Of a stretch of DNA of 64,000 nucleotides, positions 50,330 through 58,256 are shown in pieces (the first letter of the stretch is position 1; every line of letters starts with the position of its first letter). Source of the DNA: Oscillospiraceae bacterium (GTDB taxonomy: Bacteria; Bacillota; Clostridia; Oscillospirales; Ruminococcaceae); assembly GCA_024684395.1 (NCBI GenBank), contig JAIKWY010000044.1, forward strand, positions 1 to 64,000, in the 5' to 3' direction. The translations under genes and the position numbers were made by a program. A model generated the notes under the pieces. The model was not told the origin of the DNA, did no database searches, and was given only the letters and a program-made list of their open reading frames with translations.

Positions 50330-51112
50330 TTATAGGCTGACATTTATCAAATATGACGAATAATTCGTCATAATTCGTTCATAGACAGCCCAAAATTGGG
50401 GCTCCTTCAACATGTTTTCAACATCTTTGTGAATAATTTCTAAATACTCACCAAGCCCCAGATCGACCGGCATTACGAGCTCTCCGATCGCTGTCCGGTG
50501 CAGGTTTTCCACATGATTCCCCAACGCTGCCATCATCCGTCTGACCTGATGATATTTGCCCTCATGCAGGCAGACGAGCGCATGGGAATTGTCCGGGAGC
50601 GGGGCGATCTCCGCCGGCAGGCAGTGTGTCCCGTCCGAGAGCGTGAGCCCGTCCGCAAGCGCCGCCGCATAGCGTTCCTCATAGGGTCTTGCGAGCCGGA
50701 TGAGGTAGAACTTCGGGACGTGGTGCTTCGGGGAGAGCATCCTGTGTGCCAGGTCGCCGTCATCGGTGAGGAGCACCATACCCGTGCTGTCGGCGTCGAG
50801 TCGTCCGGCAGGGAAGAGCCCCTTTGTCCGGCGTTCGGGCGGCAGCAGGTCGATGACCGTCTGCTGGCGTCTGTCCTCCGTGGCGCAGATCACGCCGAGC
50901 GGTTTGTTCAGGATCAGGTAGATATGCGCACCGCCCGGGAGTACCTTGCCGCAGCAGGATACCTGCACGGCATCGGGGTCGATCTGACGGCTCCCGTCAC
51001 GCTCTGTCACGCCGTTGATCTGCACGGCGCCCTGCCGGAGCAGCTGCTTGACCTCACTGCGGGAGTGGGGCGTGCGGTTGGCGAGGAGCTTGTCAAGTCG
51101 GATGGTAGGCAT
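50330..51112 (-). CDS. RsuA-family pseudouridine synthase
   Basis: The 260-aa protein has an N-terminal S4 RNA-binding domain (IRLDKLLANRTPHSRSEVKQLLRQGAVQING) and the catalytic domain with the aspartate in FPAGRLDADSTGMVLLTDDGDL, plus LNKPLGV and EGKYHQVRRM. It modifies uridine in rRNA, probably the small subunit if it is RsuA proper. The ATG at 51112 has AAAGGAG beside it; the open frame upstream is spurious. Confidence 0.93.
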   Translation of the reverse strand: MPTIRLDKLLANRTPHSRSEVKQLLRQGAVQINGVTERDGSRQIDPDAVQVSCCGKVLPGGAHIYLILNKPLGVICATEDRRQQTVIDLLPPERRTKGLFPAGRLDADSTGMVLLTDDGDLAHRMLSPKHHVPKFYLIRLARPYEERYAAALADGLTLSDGTHCLPAEIAPLPDNSHALVCLHEGKYHQVRRMMAALGNHVENLHRTAIGELVMPVDLGLGEYLEIIHKDVENMLKEPQFWAVYERIMTNYSSYLINVSL

Positions 51113-51158
51113 AGTTCTCCTTTCGGTCGGCATATGCTTATGCATAGGGGGAATGCGT

Positions 51159-51569
51159 ATGAAGAAACTGGCAAAAGCAGGGCTTGCCGTCCTGCCGGCA
51201 GCAGTCTTTGCTGCTGTTTTCATCCTGTGCAGCCGTCCGGAGCAGCGCCCGGACATCCCGGCAAAGACAGAGGACGAGCGTCTTGCCTATCTGGCATCCT
51301 GCGGCATCGAGGGCGAACTCCTCTCCGAACACCTTGTGACGGTGCCGGGTGAAGATGCCGTCTTTGCGGACTACCTTGCCTTGCAGGAGCTGCAAAAGCT
51401 CCCGCTTGCGGCGCATACAGGCGAAGCTGCCACGGTATACACCTACCGGATCGCCGGTTCCTCGCTGCGGGCAGAGCTCCTGTGTGCCGGAGACGTGCTC
51501 ATCGGGGCACAGCTCTACCTCCCGGAGGAGGCACAGGGAATGCCGCTCAGCGGAGCTCTGGCGCCATGA
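51159..51569 (+). CDS. Small exported or membrane-anchored protein, DUF4830-like, 136 aa
   Basis: An N-terminal hydrophobic segment (AGLAVLPAAVFAAVFIL) precedes a small outer domain. RLAYLASCGIEGELLSEHLVTVPGE...YLALQELQKLPLAAHTG...VYTYRI...AELLCAGDVLIGAQ follows the order of conserved features I recall for DUF4830. ATG 51159 is preferred to 51153 since GGGGGA is 1 nt from the earlier ATG. It is divergent from the pseudouridine synthase. The function is unknown. Confidence 0.7.
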   Translation: MKKLAKAGLAVLPAAVFAAVFILCSRPEQRPDIPAKTEDERLAYLASCGIEGELLSEHLVTVPGEDAVFADYLALQELQKLPLAAHTGEAATVYTYRIAGSSLRAELLCAGDVLIGAQLYLPEEAQGMPLSGALAP

Positions 51570-51585
51570 AAGCGGCGCCGACAAA

Positions 51586-51616
51586 CGTAACAGGCTGCCG
51601 GGGCGCAGCCTGTTAG
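51586..51616. terminator. Hairpin between convergent small genes
   Basis: A 10-bp stem AACAGGCTGC / GCAGCCTGTT with a CGGGGC loop lies between the convergent DUF4830-like and Tic20-like genes. T tracts are short on both strands. Confidence 0.6.
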
Positions 51617-51623
51617 GTATGCA

Positions 51624-52010
51624 TTACTTGAACGCAGTGAACAGCTCACCGATAAACGGCAGGGTTCTTGCCTTGCCCTGGAGTGCGCTGATGAACAGCA
51701 GCAGCCAGCCGCCCAGCTCCGAAAGGCTCAGCACAGCCTTGATCAGACCGCCGATCGCCGGACCGATCACCGGGATGTAGCCAAAGATCTTGCCGAGGAT
51801 GGCGCCAACGATCGTAGCAACAATGCCATAAATCAGCAGGATCAGACCCTGATTGGCACAGAACTTGCCGTATGCCGAATCCGGCTTGGCAACCAGCGGG
51901 ATCCAGAAAAGGATCGGGAAGCTTGCAACGACGCCGATGCCCTTGTTTGCCGCCATATCCTCCGGTGCAAACATGTCGCTCTTGTCCTGTAACAGTTGAT
52001 TCGTATCCAT
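51624..52010 (-). CDS. Small multi-pass membrane protein (DUF4870/Tic20-like), 128 aa
   Basis: After a polar N terminus (MDTNQLLQDKSDMF) there are about three to four membrane segments: GVVASFPILFWIPLVA, GLILLIYGIVATIVGAIL, IPVIGPAIGGLIKAVLSL and GGWLLLFISALQG. The PDSAYGKFCANQGLILLIY pattern (soluble helix with Gln-Gly entering the membrane) resembles DUF4870/Tic20-like proteins. The function is unknown. The ribosome site is AAGGAGG. It lies just downstream of nrdR. Confidence 0.75.
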   Translation of the reverse strand: MDTNQLLQDKSDMFAPEDMAANKGIGVVASFPILFWIPLVAKPDSAYGKFCANQGLILLIYGIVATIVGAILGKIFGYIPVIGPAIGGLIKAVLSLSELGGWLLLFISALQGKARTLPFIGELFTAFK

Positions 52011-52034
52011 TGTTGTTTCCTCCTTAAAAATATA

Positions 52035-52490
52035 TTATTTCCTGGAACTGTCATCCAGTGCCGTGATCGCCGCAATGAAGCCCGCCACATCCTTGAAATC
52101 CTGATAGACCGAGGCAAAGCGTATGTAAGCGATATGGTCAAGATCCTTCAGCTCCTCCAGTACGACGGCTCCGATCCTGTCGGAGGTGAGCTGGCTGTTC
52201 CAGGTACTGGCGTAGGTATCCTCGACCTTATCAGCGATCGCATTGACCTGCGAGATGGTCACAGGACGCTTCTTGATGGCGTGGTAGATGCCGCTGAGCA
52301 GCTTGCTGCGGTCATAGGGCTCGATCGAGCCGTCACGCTTGAGGACGATGCGCAAAGGCTGCTCCACGATCTCGTAGGTCGTAAAGCGCTTGCCGCATTT
52401 CAGGCATTCTCTCCGGCGCCGCTTCCGTTCATCGGAGGGGCGGGAGTCAATGACCTTGGAGTCATCAAATCCGCAGTAGGGGCATTTCAT
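52035..52490 (-). CDS. nrdR: Transcriptional regulator NrdR
   Basis: NrdR is the ATP/dATP-sensing repressor of ribonucleotide reductase genes. The 151-aa protein has a zinc ribbon MKCPYCGFDDSKVIDSR...RRRECLKCGKRFTTYE followed by the ATP-cone (VLKRDGSIEPYDRSKLLSGIYHAIKKRPV). ATG 52490 lies 8 nt from GAGG; two earlier in-frame starts overlap that ribosome site. No NrdR boxes or nrd genes are in view. Confidence 0.96.
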   Translation of the reverse strand: MKCPYCGFDDSKVIDSRPSDERKRRRRECLKCGKRFTTYEIVEQPLRIVLKRDGSIEPYDRSKLLSGIYHAIKKRPVTISQVNAIADKVEDTYASTWNSQLTSDRIGAVVLEELKDLDHIAYIRFASVYQDFKDVAGFIAAITALDDSSRK

Positions 52491-52589
52491 CAGCATCACC
52501 TCATTTCGGTGTGTTCCCGGCGATCAGACCGGATATAATCATTATACCAGAGAAAAGAGCTCCTGTCAATGTGGAATTTTCACAGGATT

Positions 52590-53408
52590 TCACTGCTTTT
52601 CTGCTGCTTCTCCGGCTTTTTTCTCAATACTGCCGATCATATGGGACAGCATCCGGTAGCTGCCGACCAGATCGGAGATGCCACGGTAGCTCTGGCGGTA
52701 CAGCTCCACGATGACCGATGCCTCCGGGCTGTAGGTGTGCAGCACCTCTAAAAAGCTCCGGATCCGGAAGCTCCCGGCGCCCAGGAGCAGGCAGTCGCCC
52801 TTCTCACCGTGGTCACTGACATGGACATGGCAGACCTTCGAGCCGAGCATATGCAGCATGTTGACCGGGTTCTCCTCCGCCCGGACAGCCTGTTTGACAT
52901 CGAGGACGAAATGTGCATCATCCCCGAGCAGGCGGCTCATCTCCCGCAGGAAATGGAGCTTGCCGCTCTGACAGCGTTCGACATTCTCCTGTGCCACGAT
53001 GACGCCGCTCTCCTTGCCCGCTTCCACGAGCCGGAGATAGCGGTCGCAGTAAAATTCCGGTGAGACGGCATGGCGGTTGTCATTCCCGTGGAAGACAAAG
53101 ATGTCCGCCCCCAGCTCCCGCATGACGTCGAAATAGCGGCGGTAGTAGTCGATCATGTCATCGACCCGGCGTTCATAGTCGGAGAAGAGCATCATCGGTT
53201 CGATCGGACAGGCAAAGGGATGCACAGCCTTGCAGGTCACGCCGTAGCGTTCGAGGATGGTCTTCAGGGCGTGGACTCTGGTGCGGGTGATGTCGCTGTC
53301 GGAGTTGACGAACAGCTCGGTATGGGTGATGCCGTTGAGCGCCAGTTCATAGAGTGCTTCCTCCAACAGTTCAGGGTACATACATGCCGTGGAAACTCCT
53401 GCCTGCAT
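52590..53408 (-). CDS. Sugar phosphate isomerase/epimerase-like TIM-barrel protein
   Basis: The 272-aa protein belongs to the xylose isomerase-like (AP endonuclease 2 fold) superfamily. MQAGVSTACMYPELLEEALYELALNGITHTELFVN is followed by ELGADIFVFHGNDNRH, VIVAQENVERC, FVLDVKQAVR and VCHVHVSDHGEKGDCLLLGAG, which hold the His/Glu/Asp metal ligands of each strand. The substrate is unknown. The ATG at 53408 follows AAAGGAGGG. It has its own promoter at 53446. Confidence 0.88.
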   Translation of the reverse strand: MQAGVSTACMYPELLEEALYELALNGITHTELFVNSDSDITRTRVHALKTILERYGVTCKAVHPFACPIEPMMLFSDYERRVDDMIDYYRRYFDVMRELGADIFVFHGNDNRHAVSPEFYCDRYLRLVEAGKESGVIVAQENVERCQSGKLHFLREMSRLLGDDAHFVLDVKQAVRAEENPVNMLHMLGSKVCHVHVSDHGEKGDCLLLGAGSFRIRSFLEVLHTYSPEASVIVELYRQSYRGISDLVGSYRMLSHMIGSIEKKAGEAAEKQ

Positions 53409-53445
53409 GGGATGCTCCCTCCTTTCCGAAAAGATGTCTATGGTT

Positions 53446-53474
53446 ATTATAGCATACTTTTTGCAAAATGTAAA
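53446..53474 (-). promoter_or_regulatory. Promoter of the TIM-barrel gene
   Basis: TTTACA (53474-53469), a 17-bp spacer and TATAAT (53451-53446) on the minus strand. Confidence 0.8.
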
Positions 53475-53525
53475 TACTGCCGCACGATTTCTGAGGGAGA
53501 GTGCGCCTGCTTTATACGAGGCGGG

Positions 53526-53606
53526 TCTAAGGGGGCGCCCAGCCCCCTCTGCTTCCTCCCCAACGGGGAGGTGCCGCCGAACGGCGGCGGAGGGGAACGG
53601 TTCACA
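53526..53606 (+). repeat. Intergenic repeat family Q, copy 2
   Basis: AGGGGGCGCCCAGCCCCCT and CCTCCCCAACGGGGAGG hairpins, then GTGCCGCCGAACGGCGGC. The last 31 bp (53565-53595) match 45724-45754. It separates the TIM-barrel and paaK promoters; nothing else is seen in this 335-bp gap. Confidence 0.65.
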
Positions 53607-53667
53607 GGCGACTTGCCCCAGGATCAAAAGCTCTCCTGTTTGAACACCTGCAATTTATGATTTCCTC

Positions 53668-53697
53668 TTGACATCCCCGCCCGCAATATGCTATAAT
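53668..53697 (+). promoter_or_regulatory. Promoter of paaK
   Basis: TTGACA (53668-53673), an 18-bp spacer and TATAAT (53692-53697). Confidence 0.85.
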
Positions 53698-53743
53698 TTG
53701 TACAGCATTGTTTATATTTTAAAGCAAAAAAGGAGTTTTTCAT

Positions 53744-55063
53744 ATGGGCAAAGAAAGAATCTGGAATCCCGAAATGGAGTGCATGGATCCTGAGGAAAGA
53801 CGTAAACTTCAGGGCAAGCGCCTCCGTGAGACCGTTGAGCATGAATATGCCAATGTCGCCTATTACCGTGAGCGCATGGATGCCAAGGGCGTGAAGCCCG
53901 AGGACATCGAGACCATTGACGACATCGTCAAGCTCCCGTTCATGGAAAAGACCGACCTGCGGGATACCTTCCCATTCGGGCTGTTTGCCGTTCCGAATGA
54001 CGAGATCGTCCGCATCCAGGGCTCTTCCGGCACCACCGGCAAGCCCATCGTCTCCGGCTATACCAAGGAGGACGTGGACATCTGGACAGAGATGGTCTCC
54101 CGTGCCCTCGCCGGTGCCGGTGCGGACAAGGATGACGTGATCCAGGTCTGCTACGGCTACGGTCTGTTCACCGGCGGTCTTGGTGCCCATCAGGGTGCGA
54201 CCAATGTCGGCGCTATGGTCATCCCCATGTCCTCCGGCAATACCCAGCGTCAGCTCATGATGATGCAGGAGCTCGGCACGACCATCCTCTGCTGCACACC
54301 TTCCTATGCCGCCTACCTCGGCGAGAGCATCCGTGAGGCAGGGCTCGTTCCCGGCAAGGATCTCAAGCTCCGTGCCGGCATCTTCGGCGCAGAGCCGTGG
54401 ACGGAGGAGATGCGCAAACACATCGAGGAGACCCTCGGCATCGATGCCCGTGACATCTACGGTCTGACCGAGATCGCAGGTCCCGGCGTTGCCTTCGAGT
54501 GCGGTCAGAAGAACGGCTCCCACATCAATGAGGATCATGTCATTGCCGAGATCATCGACCCTGTGACCGGCAAGCAGCTCCCCTACGGCACCCCCGGCGA
54601 GCTCGTGTTCACCACTCTCACCAAGAAGGGTATGCCCATGCTCCGCTATCGTACACACGACATCTGCACGCTCTACAATGACAAGTGCGCCTGCGGCAGA
54701 ACGACTGTCCGCATGGGACGCATCACCGGCAGAACCGATGACATGATCGTTGTCCGTGGCGTCAATGTCTTCCCGTCCCAGATCGAGACCGTTCTTGTCA
54801 GAACACCGGGCGCTTCCCCGAACTATCTGCTCGTCGTTGACCGCGTGAACAACTCCGATACCCTCGAGGTCAAGGTCGAGATGACCGGCGAGGTCTTCAC
54901 CTCCACCGATTCCCTCGGCGAGATGCAGCGGCTCCAGAAGTATATCACCGACCAGATCAAGTCCGTTGTCGGCATCAAGGTCAAGACCACCATCGTACCG
55001 CCCAAGACGCTGCCCCGCTCCGAAGGCAAGGCCAAGCGAGTTGTCGATAACCGCAAACTTTGA
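53744..55063 (+). CDS. paaK: Phenylacetate-CoA ligase family enzyme (PaaK-like)
   Basis: The 439-aa adenylating enzyme has the AMP-binding P-loop QGSSGTTGKPIV, IFGAEPWTEEMR, the YGLTEIAGPG core, RYRTHDI and GRTDDMIVVRGVNVFPSQIE, with the C-terminal lid. In gut anaerobes lacking the aerobic paa pathway, such ligases activate aryl acids made from aromatic amino acids. No paa genes are nearby. The ribosome site is AAAAGGAG. Confidence 0.92.
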   Translation: MGKERIWNPEMECMDPEERRKLQGKRLRETVEHEYANVAYYRERMDAKGVKPEDIETIDDIVKLPFMEKTDLRDTFPFGLFAVPNDEIVRIQGSSGTTGKPIVSGYTKEDVDIWTEMVSRALAGAGADKDDVIQVCYGYGLFTGGLGAHQGATNVGAMVIPMSSGNTQRQLMMMQELGTTILCCTPSYAAYLGESIREAGLVPGKDLKLRAGIFGAEPWTEEMRKHIEETLGIDARDIYGLTEIAGPGVAFECGQKNGSHINEDHVIAEIIDPVTGKQLPYGTPGELVFTTLTKKGMPMLRYRTHDICTLYNDKCACGRTTVRMGRITGRTDDMIVVRGVNVFPSQIETVLVRTPGASPNYLLVVDRVNNSDTLEVKVEMTGEVFTSTDSLGEMQRLQKYITDQIKSVVGIKVKTTIVPPKTLPRSEGKAKRVVDNRKL

Positions 55064-55104
55064 TTCAGATCTCTCATTTTGACCAAAGGTGGTGAACCAG
55101 ATCC

Positions 55105-56163
55105 ATGTCCGAAGATGTCCAGCAGTATAAATGTCCGAACTGCGCCGCAGAGCTGCGGTTCAACCCGAAGAAGCAGGGCTTTGTCTGCGAATACTGCGAG
55201 AGCTTCTTCACGCCCGAGGAATGCAAGGCTGCCAATGAGCAGATGCATGAAAAGGAACAGCAGGAACGCCCCCGCCGTGAGGAATTTGCCGGCGGCAACA
55301 ATCTCTATGTCTGTCCGAGCTGCGGGGCGGAGCTTGTCACCGACAAGAACACCGCTGCCACGGAATGCTATTACTGCCATAATCCGGTCGTCCTCAAAGG
55401 ACGGCTCGACGGCGAATACCGTCCGGCAAAGGTCATCCCGTTCAAGATCACCCGCCAGGATGCCGAGGCAGTCTTCCGGAACTGGTGCAAGAAGCGCTGG
55501 TTCCTGCCGAAGAGCTTCGTGAACGAGAGCCAGCTTTTGCACATGGCAGGCGTCTATGTGCCGTTCTGGGTCGCAGACTGCAATGTCCACGGCGTGATGC
55601 GTGCCGTCTGCAAGAAGACCCGTTCCTGGACATCGGGCAGCTACCGCTATACCGAGGTCAAGGAATTTGACGTGTTCCGGGATGCGGGCATCCATTTCCA
55701 CGGCATCCCCGCCGACGGTTCGAGCAAGATCGAGGACGAGCTCATGGAAGCCATCGAGCCGTTTGACTATGACGGCGCAGTGGATTTCGAGATGGCATAC
55801 CTCAGCGGCTTCCTCTCGGATAAATACGATGTCAACAAGGCGCAGGTCTTCCCCCGTATCCGCAACCGTGCGGTCAACGGCAGTGATGCGCTGCTGCGTG
55901 GCTCCATGTCCGGCTATGACTCCGTGCGTGTCACCCAGTCGGATATGCAGGTGCTCCGGACAGACTGGCTCTACATGCTTTTGCCCGTCTGGTTCATGAC
56001 ATACCAGTACGAGGGCAAACAATACAGCTTTGCCATCAACGGTCAGACCGGGAAGCAGGCAGGCACCCCGCCGCTTGCGACCGCCAAGCTGATCGGCGTC
56101 TGTGCAGCCGTTGCAGCTGCCTTCGCCCTGATGGGGCTGTTCTGGGGGTGGCTGCTGGCATGA
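55105..56163 (+). CDS. Zinc-ribbon membrane protein, 352 aa
   Basis: There are two TFIIB/rubredoxin-like zinc ribbons at the N terminus, CPNCAAEL...CEYCESFF (residues 10-32) and CPSCGAEL...CYYCHNPV (residues 70-92). A large central domain with paired strands (VYVPFWVADCNVHGVMRAV) and one C-terminal membrane helix (LIGVCAAVAAAFALMGLFWGWLL) follow. The protein probably sits on the cytoplasmic face, tethered at its C terminus. It overlaps the TPM-like gene by ATGA, so the two likely act together. The function is unknown. Confidence 0.82.
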   Translation: MSEDVQQYKCPNCAAELRFNPKKQGFVCEYCESFFTPEECKAANEQMHEKEQQERPRREEFAGGNNLYVCPSCGAELVTDKNTAATECYYCHNPVVLKGRLDGEYRPAKVIPFKITRQDAEAVFRNWCKKRWFLPKSFVNESQLLHMAGVYVPFWVADCNVHGVMRAVCKKTRSWTSGSYRYTEVKEFDVFRDAGIHFHGIPADGSSKIEDELMEAIEPFDYDGAVDFEMAYLSGFLSDKYDVNKAQVFPRIRNRAVNGSDALLRGSMSGYDSVRVTQSDMQVLRTDWLYMLLPVWFMTYQYEGKQYSFAINGQTGKQAGTPPLATAKLIGVCAAVAAAFALMGLFWGWLLA

Positions 56164-57053
56164 AAAAGAAACTGCTCTGTCTGCTGCTCCCGCTGTTCAT
56201 GCTCCTGCCGCTGCTGTGTCCGTTCACGGTACAGGCAGCCGCTGCCAAGGCTGTGATCTATGACGAAAGCGGCAGGCTCGGGAAGGACTATGATGCCTGT
56301 CTCAGCCGTCTGCAAAAGGCGGCAAAGAAGACCAACATGAATGTCGCCGTGATCATCGGCACCGAGGGGCGCACGGACATCACCATCGAGTCCATCGCTG
56401 TCAACAGCTATGACGAGCTCTTCGGCAAGAACACCGACGGTCTGCTCTACTACATGGATCTCAAGGGCTCTGCCCCGTATGATTACATCACCACCAGCGG
56501 CATGGCGAATTTCTTCTACACCAATTCCGACCAGGATGACCGCATCAATGCGATGTTCGATGCCCTCGACCCCTATCTCTATCCGGTCGGGAGCGAGGAC
56601 GTACCGGGAGCGATCGGGAAATTTGCCGAGGAGGTCGAGTATTACTTCGACGCCGGCATCCCGGAGCATTATTATTACTATGATGACGAGACCCGGCTGT
56701 ACTATACGATGGGCTCGGACGGCAATGTTGTCACATCCAGCGGCAAGCCCTACCGTGACACCTCGGTGATGCTCATGATCACGTTCATGTTCACAGTGGT
56801 CGGGCTGTTCGTAGCGCTGATCATCTTCTTCGCCGTCAAGAGCCGCTACAAGTTCAAGTACTCCATCTCGCCCACCAACTATGTCAACCGGAAGAATGTG
56901 GAATTTTACAGCCAGTATGACAACTTCGTCCACACCCATACCTCCAAGGTACCGCTCAATTCCGACAGCGGCTCCGGCCACCGTTCCGGCGGAAGCCATC
57001 ACTCCGGCGGCCATAGCCACGGAGGCCACGGCGGCGGCGGTCACCACCGTTAA
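56160..57053 (+). CDS. TPM-domain-like membrane protein with His/Gly-rich tail, 297 aa
   Basis: There is a signal peptide (MKKKLLCLLLPLFMLLPLLC...VQA), then a TPM-like domain (AVIYDESGRLGKDYDACLSRLQKAAKKTNMNVAVIIG...GLLYYMDLKG). A membrane helix lies near residues 203-225 (MLMITFMFTVVGLFVALIIFF) and the tail (about 260-297) is dominated by His, Gly and Ser. The domain relates to proteins tied to membrane-protein quality control. The tail may bind metal. It is coupled to the zinc-ribbon gene by ATGA. A family R repeat begins just after its stop. Confidence 0.82.
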   Translation: MKKKLLCLLLPLFMLLPLLCPFTVQAAAAKAVIYDESGRLGKDYDACLSRLQKAAKKTNMNVAVIIGTEGRTDITIESIAVNSYDELFGKNTDGLLYYMDLKGSAPYDYITTSGMANFFYTNSDQDDRINAMFDALDPYLYPVGSEDVPGAIGKFAEEVEYYFDAGIPEHYYYYDDETRLYYTMGSDGNVVTSSGKPYRDTSVMLMITFMFTVVGLFVALIIFFAVKSRYKFKYSISPTNYVNRKNVEFYSQYDNFVHTHTSKVPLNSDSGSGHRSGGSHHSGGHSHGGHGGGGHHR

Positions 57054-57230
57054 CGGGGAGCCCCCGCTGGCAGGTTGCTTCGCAATTTGTTACTGCACCA
57101 TCCTAACGACCACATGCCCCCAATGCCTTTCGGCAAAGGGGGCATCGTTGTTTTTTCTTTTGCCGTCGCATCCGTTCGGATGCTCTGATGTAGGCTTCGG
57201 GGGTTTCAGATTATGGTGCAGCGCATGTTC
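57054..57230 (+). repeat. Intergenic repeat family R, copy 3
   Basis: The CGGGGAGCCCCCG hairpin follows the stop codon at once. Then come GTTGCTTCGCAA, TGCCCCC...GGGGGCA around ATGCCTTTCGGCAAA, with TTGTTTTTTC after it (a probable terminator), and the GTCGCATCCGTTCGGATGC hairpin. The small inner stem (ATGCC/GGCA) is longer than in copy 2 but still pairs. Confidence 0.75.
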
Positions 57231-57290
57231 TGCGGTGGATCACATTTGCCGGCAGTGGAGCACTGGTGCAGTCTATATGTGAGTGAGCCA

Positions 57291-57324
57291 GTGCTCTGAC
57301 GTATTGTATACTAACTGACGGATA
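57291..57324 (+). repeat. Left terminal inverted repeat of the 81-bp array
   Basis: 34 bp built as GTGCTCTGACGTATT, 7 bp, AACTGACGGATA. The reverse complement of 58173-58206 has the same 15- and 12-bp arms and a different 7-bp centre (GTATACT here, ATCTGCC there). Confidence 0.8.
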
Positions 57325-57393
57325 ACAGCTTCGCCGTGTTCTCTCACGCTGCCTGCAACCGACCGCACCTGCTCACTTCTCTAAGGACTGACT

Positions 57394-57571
57394 GACTGAG
57401 TACGTGAGTGCGTTAGCTTATTGTATCATAACTGAACGATAATAGCACCAGCGGTCAGTCACTTATAGATACATGACTGACTGACCGAGCGCGTTAACTT
57501 ATTGTATCATAACCGAACGATAATAGCATCGGCGGTCAGTCACTTATAGATATATGACTGACTGACCGAGC
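57394..57571 (+). repeat. 81-bp structured repeat array, family A
   Basis: Units start at 57394, 57475 and 57556 (exact 81-bp period; the third is cut after about 16 bp). Each begins GACTGA-type tetranucleotide repeats and has an outer stem GACTGACCG / CGGTCAGTC. An inner imperfect hairpin around CTTATTGTATCATAA...ACGATAATAG completes the fold. A further partial unit with a matching 5' approach (GCACCTGCTCACTT) is at 57711-57795. No ORF or promoter was recognised. Confidence 0.8.
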
Positions 57572-57618
57572 GGCGGGGAGCTGAACAGCCCGTCCCCTCT
57601 GTCTCGTTCCTCGACATC

Positions 57619-57700
57619 TCCCCACCCCGTGGGGAGTCACCCGCTGGCAGGTGCTCGGGGACAGGACTCCTGCTCCCAATGCCCTACGGGCAAAGGTCGG
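57619..57700 (+). repeat. Degenerate family R copy inside the array
   Basis: CCCGTGGGGAGTCACCCGCTGGCAG-like sequence (split here by mismatches), then CTCCCAATGCCC-TAC-GGGCAAAGG. The inner hairpin is again longer but paired. It divides the family A and family B halves. Confidence 0.55.
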
Positions 57701-57898
57701 CAAGCACTTATGCACCTGCTCACTTTTATAAGGACTGAGTGAGTGCGTGAGTGCGTTAGCTTATTGTATCATAACTGAACGATGATAGCTTTGCTGCGTC
57801 CATCCACTAAGCATCCACACAACAAGTCGGACATTCAGCCACCCTCCCTGACAGGATGCATCTGCCTGCAATACATCGCCCTGAGCAAGCACTCACTC

Positions 57899-58160
57899 AT
57901 TGTCTGTGAAGTGACCTACTACTGACAATACAATTGTTTAGCCGAGAGAGAATGCATCAGTGCGGTCGGTCAGTCAGTCATTGTCTGTGAAGTGACCTAC
58001 CGCTGACAATACAATTGTTTAGTCAAGAGAGAATGCATCAGTGCGGTCGGTCAGTCAGTCATTGTCCGTGAAGTGACCTACCGCTGACAATACAATTGTT
58101 GAGCCGAGAGAGAATACATCAATGCAGTCGGTCAGTCAGTCATTGTCTGTGAAGTGACTG
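57899..58160 (-). repeat. 81-bp structured repeat array, family B
   Basis: Units at 57899-57979, 57980-58060 and 58061-58141, with a fourth cut short from 58142. Period is exactly 81 bp. Read on the minus strand each unit starts GACTGACTGACCGA and has GGT..GTCACTT at the same offsets (about 60-71) as family A. The interior sequence is different and holds its own stem (CTGACAAT / ATTGTTTAG). The two families face each other. Confidence 0.82.
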
Positions 58161-58172
58161 AGTGCAGTATAG

Positions 58173-58206
58173 TATCCGTCAGTTGGCAGATAATACGTCA
58201 GAGCAC
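58173..58206 (-). repeat. Right terminal inverted repeat of the 81-bp array
   Basis: The reverse complement reads GTGCTCTGACGTATT, ATCTGCC, AACTGACGGATA, mirroring 57291-57324 at 27 of 34 positions. CGCACGCACGCAC tetranucleotide repeats follow outside it. Confidence 0.8.
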
Positions 58207-58256
58207 GCACGCACGCACTCATTGTCTGTGAAAGTGCATGAGTGCTTTATTGTCTG

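Noticed and set aside
53409-53627. N-terminal extension of the TIM-barrel protein
   Set aside because: It crosses a consensus promoter and a GC repeat; ATG 53408 has AAAGGAGGG directly upstream.
57796-57898. Small RNA or tRNA-like gene between the two array halves
   Set aside because: No cloverleaf, terminator or promoter could be read in this stretch.
57394-58160. CRISPR array
   Set aside because: The 81-bp units are nearly identical end to end with no unique spacers, the repeats are too long, and no cas gene is present.
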